Positions 36,108 through 47,790 are shown, counted from the stretch's first letter. The stretch: DNA of 64,000 bases from Cokeromyces recurvatus (GCF_025118155.1 NW_026251397.1:641501-705500); one strand, 5' to 3'. Notes: generated by a model from the letters alone, not told the origin. Numbers and translations: made by a program.

Positions 36108-36811
36108 ATACATTAATAAAAAAGAAGAATCTTTTGTGTAAATATTTATATACATGTATGTATTAGATTATAATATTCTTTCATATATTATAAAAAAAAA
36201 AAAAAAAACTGTTATCACTGTATAAAGTCAAAGTAATAATAAGAGCATCAATCAGTTTTATTACCAAATTATAAAAAGAACAACAAGGGCTTCATTAGAT
36301 AAATAAAGAAAATAATAAAACTATTAAACCTTTAGAAATAACAGCAGCTATCGTCATCACAACGATGGTTCAAAAGGATATAAATGTAGCAAAATTCTTC
36401 ATTAGCAGTAAAACAAAGATATCTTTTACTACTATTCTATTTATATTGGTTTATTTTGAATATTAGACTATTGTAATACAAATTACATAGAAGCAAAGTT
36501 AAAAATAATAAAATAAAATAAAATGTAAGACTTAATTATTTGTCTTTGATATAAATATTAGTAAATATACGAATATAGTTTTTATTAAATAGTAAAATAA
36601 AAAGATTAGTAATATCAATTATAATTTGAAGGAAGATTTATAAGTAATTTTATTTTTATATATGATAGCATTTAGTATAGTCCTATGTAACGACTTTGAA
36701 AAGGAAGATCTTTATTTAATCTGTCACACTTTGACAAAATGGTATAAAGTAAGTTATGTAGTGGATGTAGTTCGATAAAATGAAAAATAAATAAAAGAAA
36801 AAAAGAGATGA
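36108..36811. other. Intergenic, RRP46 to tRNA-Lys
   Basis: 700 bp of AT-rich spacer with A runs near 36192-36208. No gene seen. Confidence 0.6.
36798..36804 (-). terminator. Pol III terminator of tRNA-Lys
   Basis: A7 on the plus strand gives T7 on the minus strand, starting 7 nt beyond the tRNA 3' end, a standard RNA polymerase III terminator. Confidence 0.85.
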
Positions 36812-36883
36812 GCCCAACGGGGGGGTCGAACCCCCAACCTTGAGATTAAGAGTCTCACGCTCTACCGATTGAGCTAGCTAGGC
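36812..36883 (-). tRNA. tRNA-Lys (anticodon CUU)
   Basis: A complete 72-nt cloverleaf on the minus strand: acceptor GCCTAGC pairs with GTTGGGC (one or more G-U pairs), D arm GCTC/GAGC, anticodon stem TGAGA/TCTCA with loop CTCTTAA (anticodon CTT), and T arm GGGGG-TTCGACC-CCCCC. There is no intron, and CCA is not encoded, as in eukaryotes. Internal A box (TAGCTCAATCGG) and B box (GGTTCGA) are intact. A T7 terminator follows, so it is probably functional. Confidence 0.96.
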
Positions 36884-37419
36884 TTGTACGACACAAAATT
36901 CACAGTTAAATTATTGACCGAAATTGGAATTTTTAAGCAAAATGATGACGTCATTAATTAGTGATACGATTTACTTGATTGGCCAAGTAATTTAATGTGG
37001 TACTTTTTCTGTAAACTAAAGATGATAAAAGAAAAATTGTATTAGTCTTCTCGGCCATTTAAGTTATAATTTTACTAGTTACTTACATTGATAATGTTAT
37101 TAGTGTTATTTAATATTTGTTATTGATATTTATTATCTGTACTGTATTTTTATTCATGTCTTGTTAGTTTTTATTATTTTATTTTATTTCTGCTTATTTC
37201 ATTTCATCCTTCATTTTTATTTCTATTATTATCTTGCATAATTATTTCTTTTCAATTATTTTCTATTGTCAAATCCTTACTCATGACAAGTTAGCTTTGA
37301 TACAAAAAAAAATATTTCGAAAATATAAAAAGGTATTATAGAACAAGCTTTGGATATAAGCATAAGAAATATTATAAAAGATGAATTACATAATGCAGGA
37401 TAAACTATAAGCCTAATTA
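36884..37419. other. Intergenic beyond tRNA-Lys
   Basis: About 540 bp; contains the CRE palindrome listed separately and otherwise AT-rich sequence without a recognised gene. Confidence 0.5.
36946..36953. promoter_or_regulatory. TGACGTCA (CRE/ATF palindrome)
   Basis: Perfect 8-bp bZIP palindrome, extended to ATGACGTCAT at 36945-36954, about 63 bp upstream of the tRNA-Lys on its own strand. Functional significance is inferred only. Confidence 0.3.
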
Positions 37420-38377
37420 CAGTGACTCACAAAAGTGTGGCAATGTTTTATATTTTTTGGCTTTCCTTAATGCACAACATAAATGAATAAAGATACATTA
37501 ATGAAAGTATTTCTAACAAAATTTACATTATTTTTATAACTTCTCAGTCTCATTTGCATGCATGAATGTTTATTTCGACAGCGATCATGTCATTTCATAC
37601 GAAATAGTCATTTCGCTGCATAATATTTTTTTTTCTTTATCTATTTTTTTTTTAAAAAAAAATTTAATAATATTATTATTGAATTAACAAAAAGGTTTAC
37701 TTCCTATTTAATATCATTTTTCCTCACATTCATAGCTAATTTGGACAACATTTGCGCATCATTCTCATTAACATATAGATCATCACATATAATAAAATGA
37801 ACCAACTGTTTACAATAAAAAGATGGATATTTTAGCAAAACTTAAAGCTAAGGATTCTTATAGAGATGTTTCTAAGGCGATGAGCGAGTCAACTAGGACA
37901 ATTTGCAAAATTGTCAACGAAACTCAAATTGTGATTAGCGCAAAACAACGTAGACCAAAGAAGATTATCCCATTACTTGAAAGATTGATTGCACAATCTT
38001 TTAATACTGGTCAAGGGTATGATATTTTTAAGAGCTATGGACTTTGTAAGAAAGATGCAATTCTTCAACAAGACAATGATCCAAAGCATACATCCAAATA
38101 TACAAAAAAAGTGGTTCAAGAAAAATAAAGTAAATGTCCTTGAATGACCATCATAGTCACCTAATTTAAATCCAATTAAAAACCTTTGGTTTATTTGAAG
38201 TGCAAACTTGCTGCCTATGATAGGCCACCAAAAAAAAACATGAATAAGCTATGGAAGCGAGCTGCTGATGTTTGGTACAATAAAGTTACAGTAGAACTAT
38301 GCTTAACACACATAGAAAGCATACCAAAACGTGTTGAATCAGTAATAAAAGCAAAAGGTGATACTATTAAGTACTAA
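37420..38377 (+). mobile_element. Dead, internally deleted Tc1/mariner-type transposon
   Basis: 37823-38128 encodes MDILAKLKAKDSYRDVSKAM and STRTICKIVNETQ (helix-turn-helix DNA-binding part), then jumps to ILQQDNDPKHTSKYTKKVVQ, which carries the second catalytic Asp region of Tc1 DDE transposases. A normal transposase has ~150 more residues between these parts, so an internal deletion is evident. Beyond a stop, the same protein continues as NVLE-stop-PS-stop-SPNLNPIKNLW, matching the EWPSQSPDLNPIENLW-type third-Asp region with the Trp and Gln codons converted to stops. A TIR-like end, ACAGTGACTCACAAAAGT, lies near 37420; I found no matching 3' inverted repeat. Not mobile on its own. Confidence 0.85.
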
Positions 38378-39863
38378 ACATCAAAGATACTATCATGAAC
38401 TGATTTATAGTGTCATGTTTCTTGATTAAACATGAGGATCAGAAAATTATTTAAGGAATTTTATTTAGATTCCCCTGAAACTCTCTTGATCCGCTCCATC
38501 TAATAATATTAAAATTACTAACACTTTATTATTAACAACATACCTTATTCGGTCGTAACTAACACTTTTTTGATTCGCATCTTATCCTCAAACCTCTTTA
38601 ACAATTCTTATAAATATCCCATCAATTTAAATTCATAAATAAAGTGATTGACTTTAGAACCATTGTTCGGTCTCGTTGACTCTTTTTGTCTTAATATTAT
38701 TTTTCTATTTTCTAATATTTTTTATTTGATATTTTAAAAGAAATACCACAGTTTTATTTATGATTTTAACAGTTAGGTATTCATATTAGGATATCTAAGA
38801 TCAGGGAGGCATTAGAAAAATATTAGTTACGACAGAATAATCCTACTTAGTATTGAGAACAACATCGGCTTCAAAGACTTTGAAGACTAATACTGGATCA
38901 CAGGATTTTTAAACAATTTCGGTTTAAGCACTTGTATGTGAAATTGTAGCTAGTTTTTTTTTTTTATTATTATTAAATTTTTACAAAACCTTTAGCTCTC
39001 TGCCTAGAATATTCAGCGTATATTTTTTTTTTCAATAACTTATTTACAGTTGTTGCAGACGTTCTATTAAAGCTGTACTTAAGGCACTTCACTTTATATA
39101 ATGACTGGGTTAGGTTTCGAGATTTGTCTATGCTTTTGGAAACAATTGAATGTGCATAGTCAATGCAGTGAAACTTTTATTTCTCCAATAGATTAGCATA
39201 CAGAGCATCCGAGCTTAAAGATAACTTTATACTATCAACATGAACATCAACACATATTCTGTATAGTTTTAGTTAACATCTTAACTATATTATTAGTTAA
39301 CATCGGTTTAATAATAGGACATGTACTAAAGATTCATTTGATATATTTGGTCCTTTTTTTTTTTTTTTTTTTTTTCCAACACTTTTTGTTAATCTTGTAA
39401 TTATATGAATGGAATGAAAGATGACTGGATTTGAATATTCAAAAAAAAAAGGTGGGGTATTCCTTTTTTTTTTGGCAAAAAGGTACACCTCTCTTTCCTC
39501 TTAGAAATTTCTATTCCATATACGTATGATATCAAAAAAAAAAAAAGCCTGGATTAGTGATGTATTCATGAATGAAGACCATAAACAATGTCTTAAATGA
39601 GGAAGAAGACTAGGTAAGAATGCAATATTGGATGTGATAAAGCAACAAAACAATATTGATATTATATTTTCTAGAATAGGGTGTTTTTCTTAAGAAATGA
39701 CAACCATTATGTTGTTTTATTTTAAGCTAGCAGTTCGTCACACTGTAAAAAAAAAAAAAGAGAAAAACGATGTGCATTTCAGGAGACAAAACAATTACAA
39801 ATCAAATCAATACATGTGTGTGTATCCTAGTTTATTATTAGCATTGAACGATGGAATATATAG

Positions 39864-39932
<69 letters not shown>

Positions 39933-40244
39933 GAATATCAGTAGAATTTAAAGTGCCATTTCATGATAGATATTCTATTTATTTAAACAGGTAACATGGC
40001 TTAATTATTGAGTGTGTATGTATACAGATGTGTATATATACATATGTGTATACATACATGAGCACTCTAGTCGTAAATAACACGTTGCAAAATTAATTTA
40101 AATAAGACAATGAAAATATAATAAAGATTAATCTAAAAATCAATATAAATAGATTAAATACTATTATGAAAGTATCGATATTAATATGATGGAGTCGTTG
40201 TTACTGTTCAGAGTGTCCATTTTTAATTAATAAGGAGTAGCATA
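38378..40244. other. Intergenic, no gene seen, with A58 tract
   Basis: About 1.9 kb, the largest gene-poor stretch. It may include further decayed transposon flank. Contains T-runs at 39353-39375 and the A58 tract. No ORF longer than 63 codons, and none with recognisable motifs. Confidence 0.5.
39869..39926. repeat. A58 homopolymer
   Basis: Longest A/T homopolymer of the window: 58 uninterrupted adenines, not adjacent to a gene. Confidence 0.95.
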
Positions 40245-40649
40245 ATGAAATTTATTTTTAATGTTATTTCATTACTCAAACAAACAAAGATAAGAAGTAT
40301 ATATATTATTTCCTTTCTTTTAACCTATTCTTCTTCTTCTTCTTTATTACATGATTATTTAACACCTCATTTACATTCCTTTCGTTTTAATATCATTATG
40401 TTCCCTCAAAAATCAACATTTCGTTTTCTTTCTTTCTTTTCATCAAAAAAAAGGCCTTCCACTACTCGTAGTCAATGTTCTATGTCACTCGAAGAAGAAG
40501 TATTTTCGAATATAAATAGTCAGAAACAATGGTATTATTGTGATGATTGTAAAGTAGGGTTTGCATCAAAAAGTCGCCATCATTGGCATACCAATCTATG
40601 TAATAATAGCACAACTACTATCAATACAATAGACACCATCTCTATCTAA
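40245..40649 (+). CDS. Small putative zinc-finger protein
   Basis: Single-exon ORF of 134 residues, unrecognised. The C-terminal part has a C2H2/C2HC-like pattern: QWYYCDDCKVGFASKSRHHW followed by HTNLC, i.e. C-x2-C-x(11-13)-H-x-H-x3-C, reminiscent of a lone zinc finger. The N-terminus from the first ATG is hydrophobic (FIISFLLTYSSSSSL) and looks like a poor start; an internal ATG at 40398 (MFPQKSTFRF) would give an 83-residue protein without it. No splice signals are required. Reality is uncertain. Confidence 0.4.
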   Translation: MKFIFNVISLLKQTKIRSIYIISFLLTYSSSSSLLHDYLTPHLHSFRFNIIMFPQKSTFRFLSFFSSKKRPSTTRSQCSMSLEEEVFSNINSQKQWYYCDDCKVGFASKSRHHWHTNLCNNSTTTINTIDTISI

Positions 40650-41161
40650 TGACTATTATACATATTTATACCCCTCCTTTTTTTTTCCCTCGTATACAAA
40701 TATATATGTGTATCTATGTTTTTATATTTTTTCTTTTATATAGGTGTAAAGGAAAAAAAAAAGTTACTATTTTCTTTAATAGAAATGATTGAAAGCTAAT
40801 AATAAAAAATTTTTATGTTCAAAGTCTTTTACCTATGTCGAATAGTGAAAGTCATCAAGTCATTTATGATATGAAATAAATATGTTTATTTATCTATCTT
40901 TATTCATTAAATTCGACTAGTCTTTTATCATGGCTTTATTCACTTATAATCTATTAACTGAGGTCTTTCTTCAATGTATACTAGATCACTCACGATGACA
41001 CTTTTTTATTTTTTTTAAAATAAGGACTGCTATTTTATGATAAAATAAATTCAAAAAAAAAGACACATTTAGGGCTGCTCTTATTTTTTCATTTTCTTTT
41101 TTTTTCTTTTTTTTTTTTTTCCTTGAATATAACACTGTATTAGTCATATCCATAATATAAA
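40650..41161 (+). other. Intergenic, no gene seen
   Basis: 512 bp AT-rich spacer with T runs (41096-41120) just upstream of DENR. Confidence 0.6.
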
Positions 41162-42127
41162 ATGTCTATTGCGCCAAAGATAGTTCAGTATTGTGGCAGT
41201 AAGTATATACACATGTAACTTATTGATTAATATCTAATCTGTGTTATTTCTAGTCTGTACTATGCCCTTAGAAGTAAATATTAGCACTATGTTATTTCTT
41301 TAAATAATTACACTCATCCATTCAAAGAAACATTAATTTTGCATTGTTTTTTTTTTCTTTCTTTCTTTCATATTCCTTTATAGTATTGTGAATTTAGTGG
41401 AACTCAAGAGAAATGTAAATTGTGGTTAAAAGAAAAAGACGAAAAGTTATACGATGAAATCTATGGCGTCAATGGTAATAGAGAAATGACAACAAAAAAA
41501 AAAATATAATGCAATATATGATATCTTTTTATATTCATTTTTTTTCCCTCTTAAGCTGTCACTGCAGGTATGGAAAAATCAAGTCTTGATGATGAGAATC
41601 CAGAAAAGAAAGACAGAACTATTGTTAAGGATAAATCAGCCAAATTGGAAGCTAAATTAGAACGTGAGATTAAAAAGAAAATGGTAATTTTATTTCTTTT
41701 CTTTTTTCTTTTTCCAGCACTAAAAATCTCTTATATTAAAAAAAAAATATTTATATAATTCAGGCATCTCGTGTAGTTATTAAACGTATTGAAAGAACTA
41801 AAAGAAAGAGTGTCACAACTATTTTTGGCTTGGAAGTTTTTGGTGTTGATTTGAAGAAGGCTGCTAAAATGTTTGCTAATAGATTTGCTTGTGGTTCCTC
41901 TGTTGCAAAGAATAATCAGGGACAAGATGAAATTGTCGTTCAAGGCGATTTTAGTGATGAATTATACAAGATAATTTTGACAAACTGGCCCAATGTAAGT
42001 AAAATTTTACAATAGCATTTATCTCATTTATTGACTTTTTTTTTTTTTTTTTTTTTAAATTTAGGTTCCTGAAGAGAATATTGATAGAGTTGAAGAAAAG
42101 AAAAAGAAAAAAGGTAGCGATAGTTAA
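41162..42127 (+). CDS. TMA22: Density-regulated protein DENR / TMA22
   Basis: Ribosome-associated factor that with MCT-1/TMA20 recycles 40S subunits and supports reinitiation. Six exons: 41162-41198, 41254-41273, 41384-41474, 41556-41683, 41764-41994, 42065-42127; 189 residues. The N-terminal zinc-type motif is assembled over four exons: APKIVQYCG-ICTMPLE-YCEFSGTQEKC. The second exon is 20 nt. The SUI1/eIF1-like domain follows (SRVVIKRIERTKRKSVTTIF; LEVFGVDLKKAAKMFANRFA; VVQGDFSDELYKIIL). A Lys-rich C-terminus (VEEKKKKKGSDS) closes the protein. Partner TMA20 is not in the window. Confidence 0.93.
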
Positions 42128-42195
42128 ATACAATATCAATTTAGAATATAATAAAAACAAGATTTATATTTATTATATGATACATGTACATATTC

Positions 42196-42198
<3 letters not shown>

Positions 42199-42238
<40 letters not shown>
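42199..42238. repeat. T40 homopolymer
   Basis: Uninterrupted T40 between the 3' end of DENR and the start of the syntaxin gene. Confidence 0.95.
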
Positions 42239-42246
<8 letters not shown>

Positions 42247-42403
42247 TTATGTTACTTTGTTTTTACTAAATATATTTTATAATGGCTCGTTTTTATTATT
42301 CCTCCCCTTTTTTTTCTTCTTCTTTATTGTTAAGCATTCCTTTCATTTTTCATCATCCAATTTCCCCCATTACTTTCATTTTATAAATACATTTATATAT
42401 ATA

Positions 42404-42566
42404 ATGTCCTCAAGATTTACAATGAGTAGAGACAGACTTGCCGAACTTCGTGTACTGTAGATAGATAGATATTTAAGTTGTGCAGTATTGACTTATTTAT
42501 TTTTTTTTTTTCAAAAAAAAAAATTATGAATATAGGGCGGTAATAGTAATGAAAAACGATATGAGT

Positions 42567-42609
<43 letters not shown>

Positions 42610-43883
42610 TATTATTATTTGATCTATTACTGACATCGTAGTATATATAAATATATACATAAATATATACACACATATATATTAGTCGTCTTAGGTAGAA
42701 AAATAGTATAGCAAAGTATACATTTATAGATGGGTACTAAAATTTCATTATTAGCGATGAGGATGAATCAGTACCACCTATGCCTACAAATCGATATGAT
42801 ACAAACACCCCCCACTATCGTCCACCTGTACCACCCACATCTACATATCAAGTTAATTCACGTGGTGATCGACATGCTACTATTGAAAGCAAATCAAAGG
42901 AAACGTATGAAATGAGTGAACGCGTAAAAACACATGGCGTTATTTCTACAGATAAATTCTTTCAAGAGGTAAAATAGAACAATAAATAAATAAATAACGA
43001 ACCAACCAAGCAATCAATTCCATTATAGGTCGAGGAAGTGAAAGAACTTAATAAAGAAATTATCGACAATATTACACTTATAGAGGAATTTCATTGTATT
43101 GCATTATCAAATATCAATGATGAGCAAACCAAAGAAAACAATTATCGCTTAGAAAAGGTAGTAAAGCAGACAGCAAGACTGAATAAAGAATGTAAAGATA
43201 AGATTAAAGCGATTGAAGCTAGCAATGCCCGTATGCCGATAAATACAGGCGATTTAGCTATGCGTAAGACACAACATGCAGCCTTGAAAAAGAAATTTAT
43301 AGAAACGATTCAAAGATATCAAGATATTGAGAGAACCTATCAACAAAAGTACCGACAAAGGGTAGAGAGACAAATAAAGATCGTTCAACCTAATGCTACA
43401 CAAGATGATATTGATAGAGTCCTTCAATCAGATGAACCACAGCCTATATTTGCACAATCCCTTGTACAATCCAATCGATCTGGTCAAGCGAAGGCAGTCT
43501 TATCCGAAGTTCAATCTCGACATGATGATATAAAGAGAATAGAAAAGACAATTCTAGAATTACATCAATTATTTATAGATATGCAAATGATGGTTGAGCA
43601 GCAATCAGAGACAATTCAACAGATTGAACAGCATGCAGAATCGACAGTGATTGATTTAGAACAAGGTGCAAAAGATATTGACAAAGCCATTCTTAGTGCA
43701 AAGAAGACAAGAGCCGTAAGTGCCTTTTTTTTTTTTTTTACAATAATTTCAACTCAGTTCTATCTTACATAATACTCGTCATAATAGAAAAAATGGATTT
43801 GCTTTGTTATTTTTATTATCATTTTAATTGTTATAGGTATTTTGATTTGGTGGTTTGGATTTGATCATGCAGGGATAAATTAA
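42404..43883 (+). CDS. SSO1: Plasma-membrane syntaxin (SSO1/2-like Qa-SNARE)
   Basis: t-SNARE for exocytic vesicle fusion at the plasma membrane. Exons 42404-42451, 42536-42564, 42755-42968, 43029-43715, 43788-43883; 357 residues. The N-terminus MSSRFTMSRDRLAELR is followed by an acidic/Pro-rich spacer and a Habc domain (FFQEVEEVKELNKEIIDNIT; KDKIKAIEASNARMP; KKKFIETIQRYQDIERTYQQ). The SNARE motif is SEVQSRHDDIKRIEKTILEL-HQLFIDMQMMVEQQ, with the zero-layer Gln in QMMVEQQSETI, ending in a C-terminal anchor KKWICFVIFIIILIVIGILI. The last two introns separate the SNARE motif from the anchor. T38 lies within intron 2. Confidence 0.95.
42570..42607. repeat. T38 homopolymer in syntaxin intron 2
   Basis: Uninterrupted T38 beginning 6 nt after the donor of intron 2 (42565-42754). 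Confidence 0.9.
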
Positions 43884-43920
43884 TTCATAATATATTGTGT
43901 GACATTTAATGTATAAATAA

Positions 43921-44005
43921 ATAAAAAAATAAAATAAAAAAATAAAATAAAAAAATAAAATAAAATAAAAAAATAAAATAAAATAATAAAATAAAATAAA
44001 ATAAA
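43921..44005. repeat. (AAAAT)n low-complexity spacer
   Basis: AAAAT-type units fill the short gap between the convergent syntaxin and LIM genes, probably including both 3' UTRs. Confidence 0.8.
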
Positions 44006-44733
44006 TTAAATATTATACATTTGTGTTTTACGTTTTGTTAGTTTATAATTATTTTGATTTTGATATTGACGTTTAATATCATTTTCACAATAAATTCTTC
44101 TATTAGCCACATAATAAGCATCATCTAATCTTACATGACAAGTCTATAAATAATAACAATGATAAGCCTTTCTTTTCTTTTTTTAATAAAGGGAACACTG
44201 TTACCTCGCATGTAAAGCAGTTTGGATGAAATCGCCAATTTTCTGGACTGGTATAAGCACAATAACCTTCAATGGGTTCTGAACATTTTCTACATAATGA
44301 ATTATTAAGTTCATGATAATGTCTTTTACAATAAGGTGAATCTTCAAATACATAAAATGTATTATCTGGAAAAGGACAATGACATGTCTATAATTAATTA
44401 ATTAATATGTATCCTATCACAGTTAAATTATTATTATCTTACGTGGCAGCCAAAACATTCTAAATGCCATTTTCCTTTTAATTTTCCATCCATAGCAGAG
44501 ACTGCATTCTTTTCAACAGGTTGATAACATGCACGACATTTTGGTAAAAAGAGTGCTTTAAAATCGTGTCTACAATAAACTCGACCTTTATATTCTTTCC
44601 AACCTGTTTTATCATTGATGGTATCGTAACAATGATAACATTTAATATGCCCGGGATGATACAATTTACCCAAGGCTTTAATAGGTGTAACAGAAGGAGG
44701 AATCATTCGGTCACTAAGAGTAGAGTCATAATT

Positions 44734-44785
<52 letters not shown>

Positions 44786-45947
44786 CATCTATTATTCACT
44801 TTACCACGATGCACATACTGAACGATTCTTTACTACATGAAAATCCCTTTCACAATACAGTTTGCCTTCGTGTTCATGATATGTGCTACGTTGTTCAAAT
44901 GGTGCACTACACAGACAACACATGAAACATGCTTTATGGTAACACTATGATATATTACATTGATTAATAAAACTAAAACCCAAGTTATATGTATTTAATT
45001 CAGTTAGAGTTATTTCTTTTTTTTTTCACCTTATGATTGACTGTCTTTACATCGTCTCTATAATCGAATTCTTCATGACAGACATCGCATATTGAAGTAT
45101 TCGTATTGTTAGAAGTTAAATATATATCATCATTCATTGAATTCATTAAATCAGCCATTAAATTATCTAATGCTCCACTACTGCTACTGTTGTTATTATT
45201 ATAAGGGGAGGAGTGTTGATATATATTTTCTAATGAGTGATTTCTTTTTGTTGCAGTTTCTATTATGATTATAAAATTAGTGTGGTGAATAAAGTAATAA
45301 TAAGAACATGAGTCTAATTACCATATCTTGCACTTGTATTAAACTCAGGATTTGAACTATTATAATGACTACAAAATATATTATTAAACCCTTCTTTTGA
45401 ACATGCAAATGTATATGTATACACACACGCATACACACGTTTTTTTTTTCTTTTTCTTTTTTTTTTTTTTTTAAAATTCTAATTCTAATTCTATTATTAT
45501 TATTTACCGATAAGAATGCGGACTTATAGGAGCAGGTGAAGTACTATTTTTTCTCGGTGATGTAAATGGAGAATCAACATTTTTATAAAAGTCATCTGTA
45601 TATGGATCGTCATCATAAGGATGACTCTTAATACGTTGTTGTTGCTGTTGTTGTTGCTGTTGCTGCTGCTGCCGTAGATCTTTCATTATATAAGGTGGTG
45701 TAATTGAACCTATAGGTGTATTATGATATAATGGTTGCTTTTGATGATTATAATAGTCATTAGGGCTTTGTACAGGTGATATTGGCTTCATCGTTTTGTA
45801 ATTTTTAGCTTTATTAGGAATAATAGATAAAGGCATAGGAGGTTGACTTGAACAGAGATGATCACCTAAACGTCGGATTTGAACATCTTTACCACAGTCC
45901 GAGCATTTTACTGTTGGCAATATTTGGGAAATTCTTTCTGTAGTCAT
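44006..45947 (-). CDS. Four-LIM-domain protein (fungal paxillin/PXL1-like)
   Basis: Cytoskeletal/polarity scaffold type protein, inferred from its LIM array. Exons: 45508-45947, 45322-45368, 45030-45259, 44805-44944, 44443-44713, 44205-44387, 44006-44143; 482 residues, exact frame. N-terminus has a small Zn-like motif CSDCGKDVQIRRLGDHLC, then a disordered Pro/Ser/Gln region with a polyQ tract (45640-45680). LIM1 begins ICDVCHEEFDYRDD and ends LYCERDFH; LIM2 begins SVCAS|C, with its second Cys completed across an intron; LIM3 begins PKCRACYQPVEKNA; LIM4 begins SLCRKCSEPIEG and ends RIYCENDIK. Each has paired CxxC and HxxC ligands. The T46 tract lies in the intron between LIM1 and LIM2, so a naive translation gives a false poly-Lys. 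Confidence 0.88.
44737..44782. repeat. T46 homopolymer in LIM-gene intron
   Basis: Uninterrupted T46 on the plus strand inside the intron 44714-44804 of the minus-strand LIM gene. Confidence 0.95.
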
Positions 45948-46124
45948 GATTTTTTTTTGGAAATAAGATAAAAGAAAAAGAAATGAGGAAGAAAAAAAAA
46001 AAAAAGGGAATAATTCTAATAAAAAAAAAATCAAACGATATACATTTTTATATGAATATAAAAAAAGGGGGAGAAAAAAAAAATTGATTAAATTCATGGA
46101 AGAATAAATATTTTTTAAACACCG

Positions 46125-46126
<2 letters not shown>

Positions 46127-46167
<41 letters not shown>
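46127..46167. repeat. T41 homopolymer in the LIM/GMPPA divergent promoter
   Basis: T41 on the plus strand, ending 23 bp before the GMPPA start codon, within a 243-bp bidirectional intergenic region. Confidence 0.95.
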
Positions 46168-46190
46168 CTTTAAATGAACATCTCTTTTTA

Positions 46191-47790
46191 ATGTCACAAC
46201 AATTTAAAGCCGTTATTCTGGTAGGCGGCCCTTCAAGAGGAACACGCTTTAGACCTTTATCTTTAGATGTGCCAAAACCTTTATTTCCAGTTGCAGGTGC
46301 TCCTCTTATTGCTCATCACTTGGCTGCACTTTCTAAAATTAGTGGATTACAAGAAGTATTGATTATTGGCTTTTTTGAAAATGCCATATTTTCTCAGTTT
46401 ATTGAAGATGCCACTAATGAGTTTCCCAACCTGAATATAAAGTAAAAAGAACAAAAAAAAATATAATTAGTAATCTCTTTACCTTCATTCTCTCTCTCTC
46501 TTTATTTATTATTATTGAAAGCTAAACACTTTTTACTATTTTAGATATTTACGTGAATATCAAGCATTAGGTACTGCAGGTGGCATCTATCATTTCCGTG
46601 ATGAAATAGTACGTGGTAATCCTAAACAGTTCTTTGTTATGCATGTGGATATAGCTTGTACTTTTCCTTTAAATGAATTAATCTCTGCTCATATGAAGCA
46701 TAGAGGATTATGCACCATGTTAAGCACAAAGGTGAATCCTAAAATCTATTCATTCATTCTTTTATCATTTTACCCTTCAACATCTTATCTTCCTATAGAT
46801 TACTCGTGAAAAAGCTCATAAATATGGCTGTTTAGTTCAGAATTCAGAGACACATGAAGTCCTTCATTATGTTGAAAAGCCAGAGACATTCATTTCTGAT
46901 TTAATTTCATGCGGCGTTTATCTTTTTGATGTCTCTGTCTTTACTGAAATTAAAAGAGCGATTGAAACAAAAAAGGAACAAGATAGACTGGACTATGATG
47001 ACTCTATTGTATCTACTCATAAATTAAGTCTTGAACGTGATCTATTACGTCCATTATCAGAATCAAGAAAGCTCTATTGTTATGTAACTGAAGGATTTTG
47101 GAAACAAATCAAAACTGCAGGGTAAGTTTATATACGACATGTATGCATATAGAATCATAAAGTCCAATATTGCTTTTATAGATCTGCTATCTCTGCTAAT
47201 GCTGCTTATTTAGAATTACAATATCATGAAAATAATAGTAGATTAACTCGTCATACAGAGAATGGACCTGAAATTATAGGCGCTGTTTATATTCATCCTT
47301 TAGCTCAAGTAGATCCAACATCCAAGGTGATTTAAATAAATGAAAAATATATATATATATACAATAAACGCATGTTTATTTATACCATTTTAGATGGGTC
47401 CTAACGTATCCATTGGACCTAAAGCCGTTATCGGTAAGGGAGTTCGTATTAAAGATTCAATTATTCTTGATCATGTTACAATAGGGGTAATATATATGTA
47501 TGTGTGTGTGTGTGTATATCGTCACTAATCAAATATTACAAAAGCACGCTAGTTGTATCCTTCATTCTGTTATTGGCTGGAATAGTAAAATTGGTGCATG
47601 GGCTCGTGTAGAAGGTAGTAATGCCATGTCAGATGATAATGAAGAAATGATGAAAAATGGAGTCAAAGTACAAAGTATTACTATTCTTGGTAAAGAAGTA
47701 TCTGTATTGGATGAAACTATTATTCGTAATTGCATTGTTTTACCTCAAAAAGAGTTAAAATCCTCCTATCACAGTCAAATTTTAATGTAA
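46191..47790 (+). CDS. GMPPA: Mannose-1-phosphate guanylyltransferase alpha-like (GMPPA)
   Basis: Nucleotidyltransferase-fold protein of GDP-mannose metabolism; in animals the GMPPA subunit is regulatory for GMPPB. Exons 46191-46441, 46545-46731, 46799-47121, 47182-47326, 47394-47486, 47545-47790; 414 residues. The P-loop-like signature reads ILVGGPSRGTRFRPLSLDVP-KPLFPVAGAPLI, with GGPSRGTRFRP in place of GGxGTRLRP, the insertion typical of GMPPA. Catalytic-type motifs: FFVMHVDIACTFPLNELI, HYVEKPETFISDLISCGVYL and LERDLLRPLSE. C-terminal left-handed beta-helix: MGPNVSIGPKAVIGKGVRIK, HSVIGWNSKIGAWARVEG and VLDETIIRNCIVLPQKEL. The GMPPB/PSA1 paralogue is not seen in the window. Confidence 0.94.

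Noticed and set aside
44566..44925. Plus-strand ORF with a poly-Phe stretch opposite the LIM gene
   Set aside because: Its sense strand is the intron T46 tract and the complement of LIM exons; no independent support.
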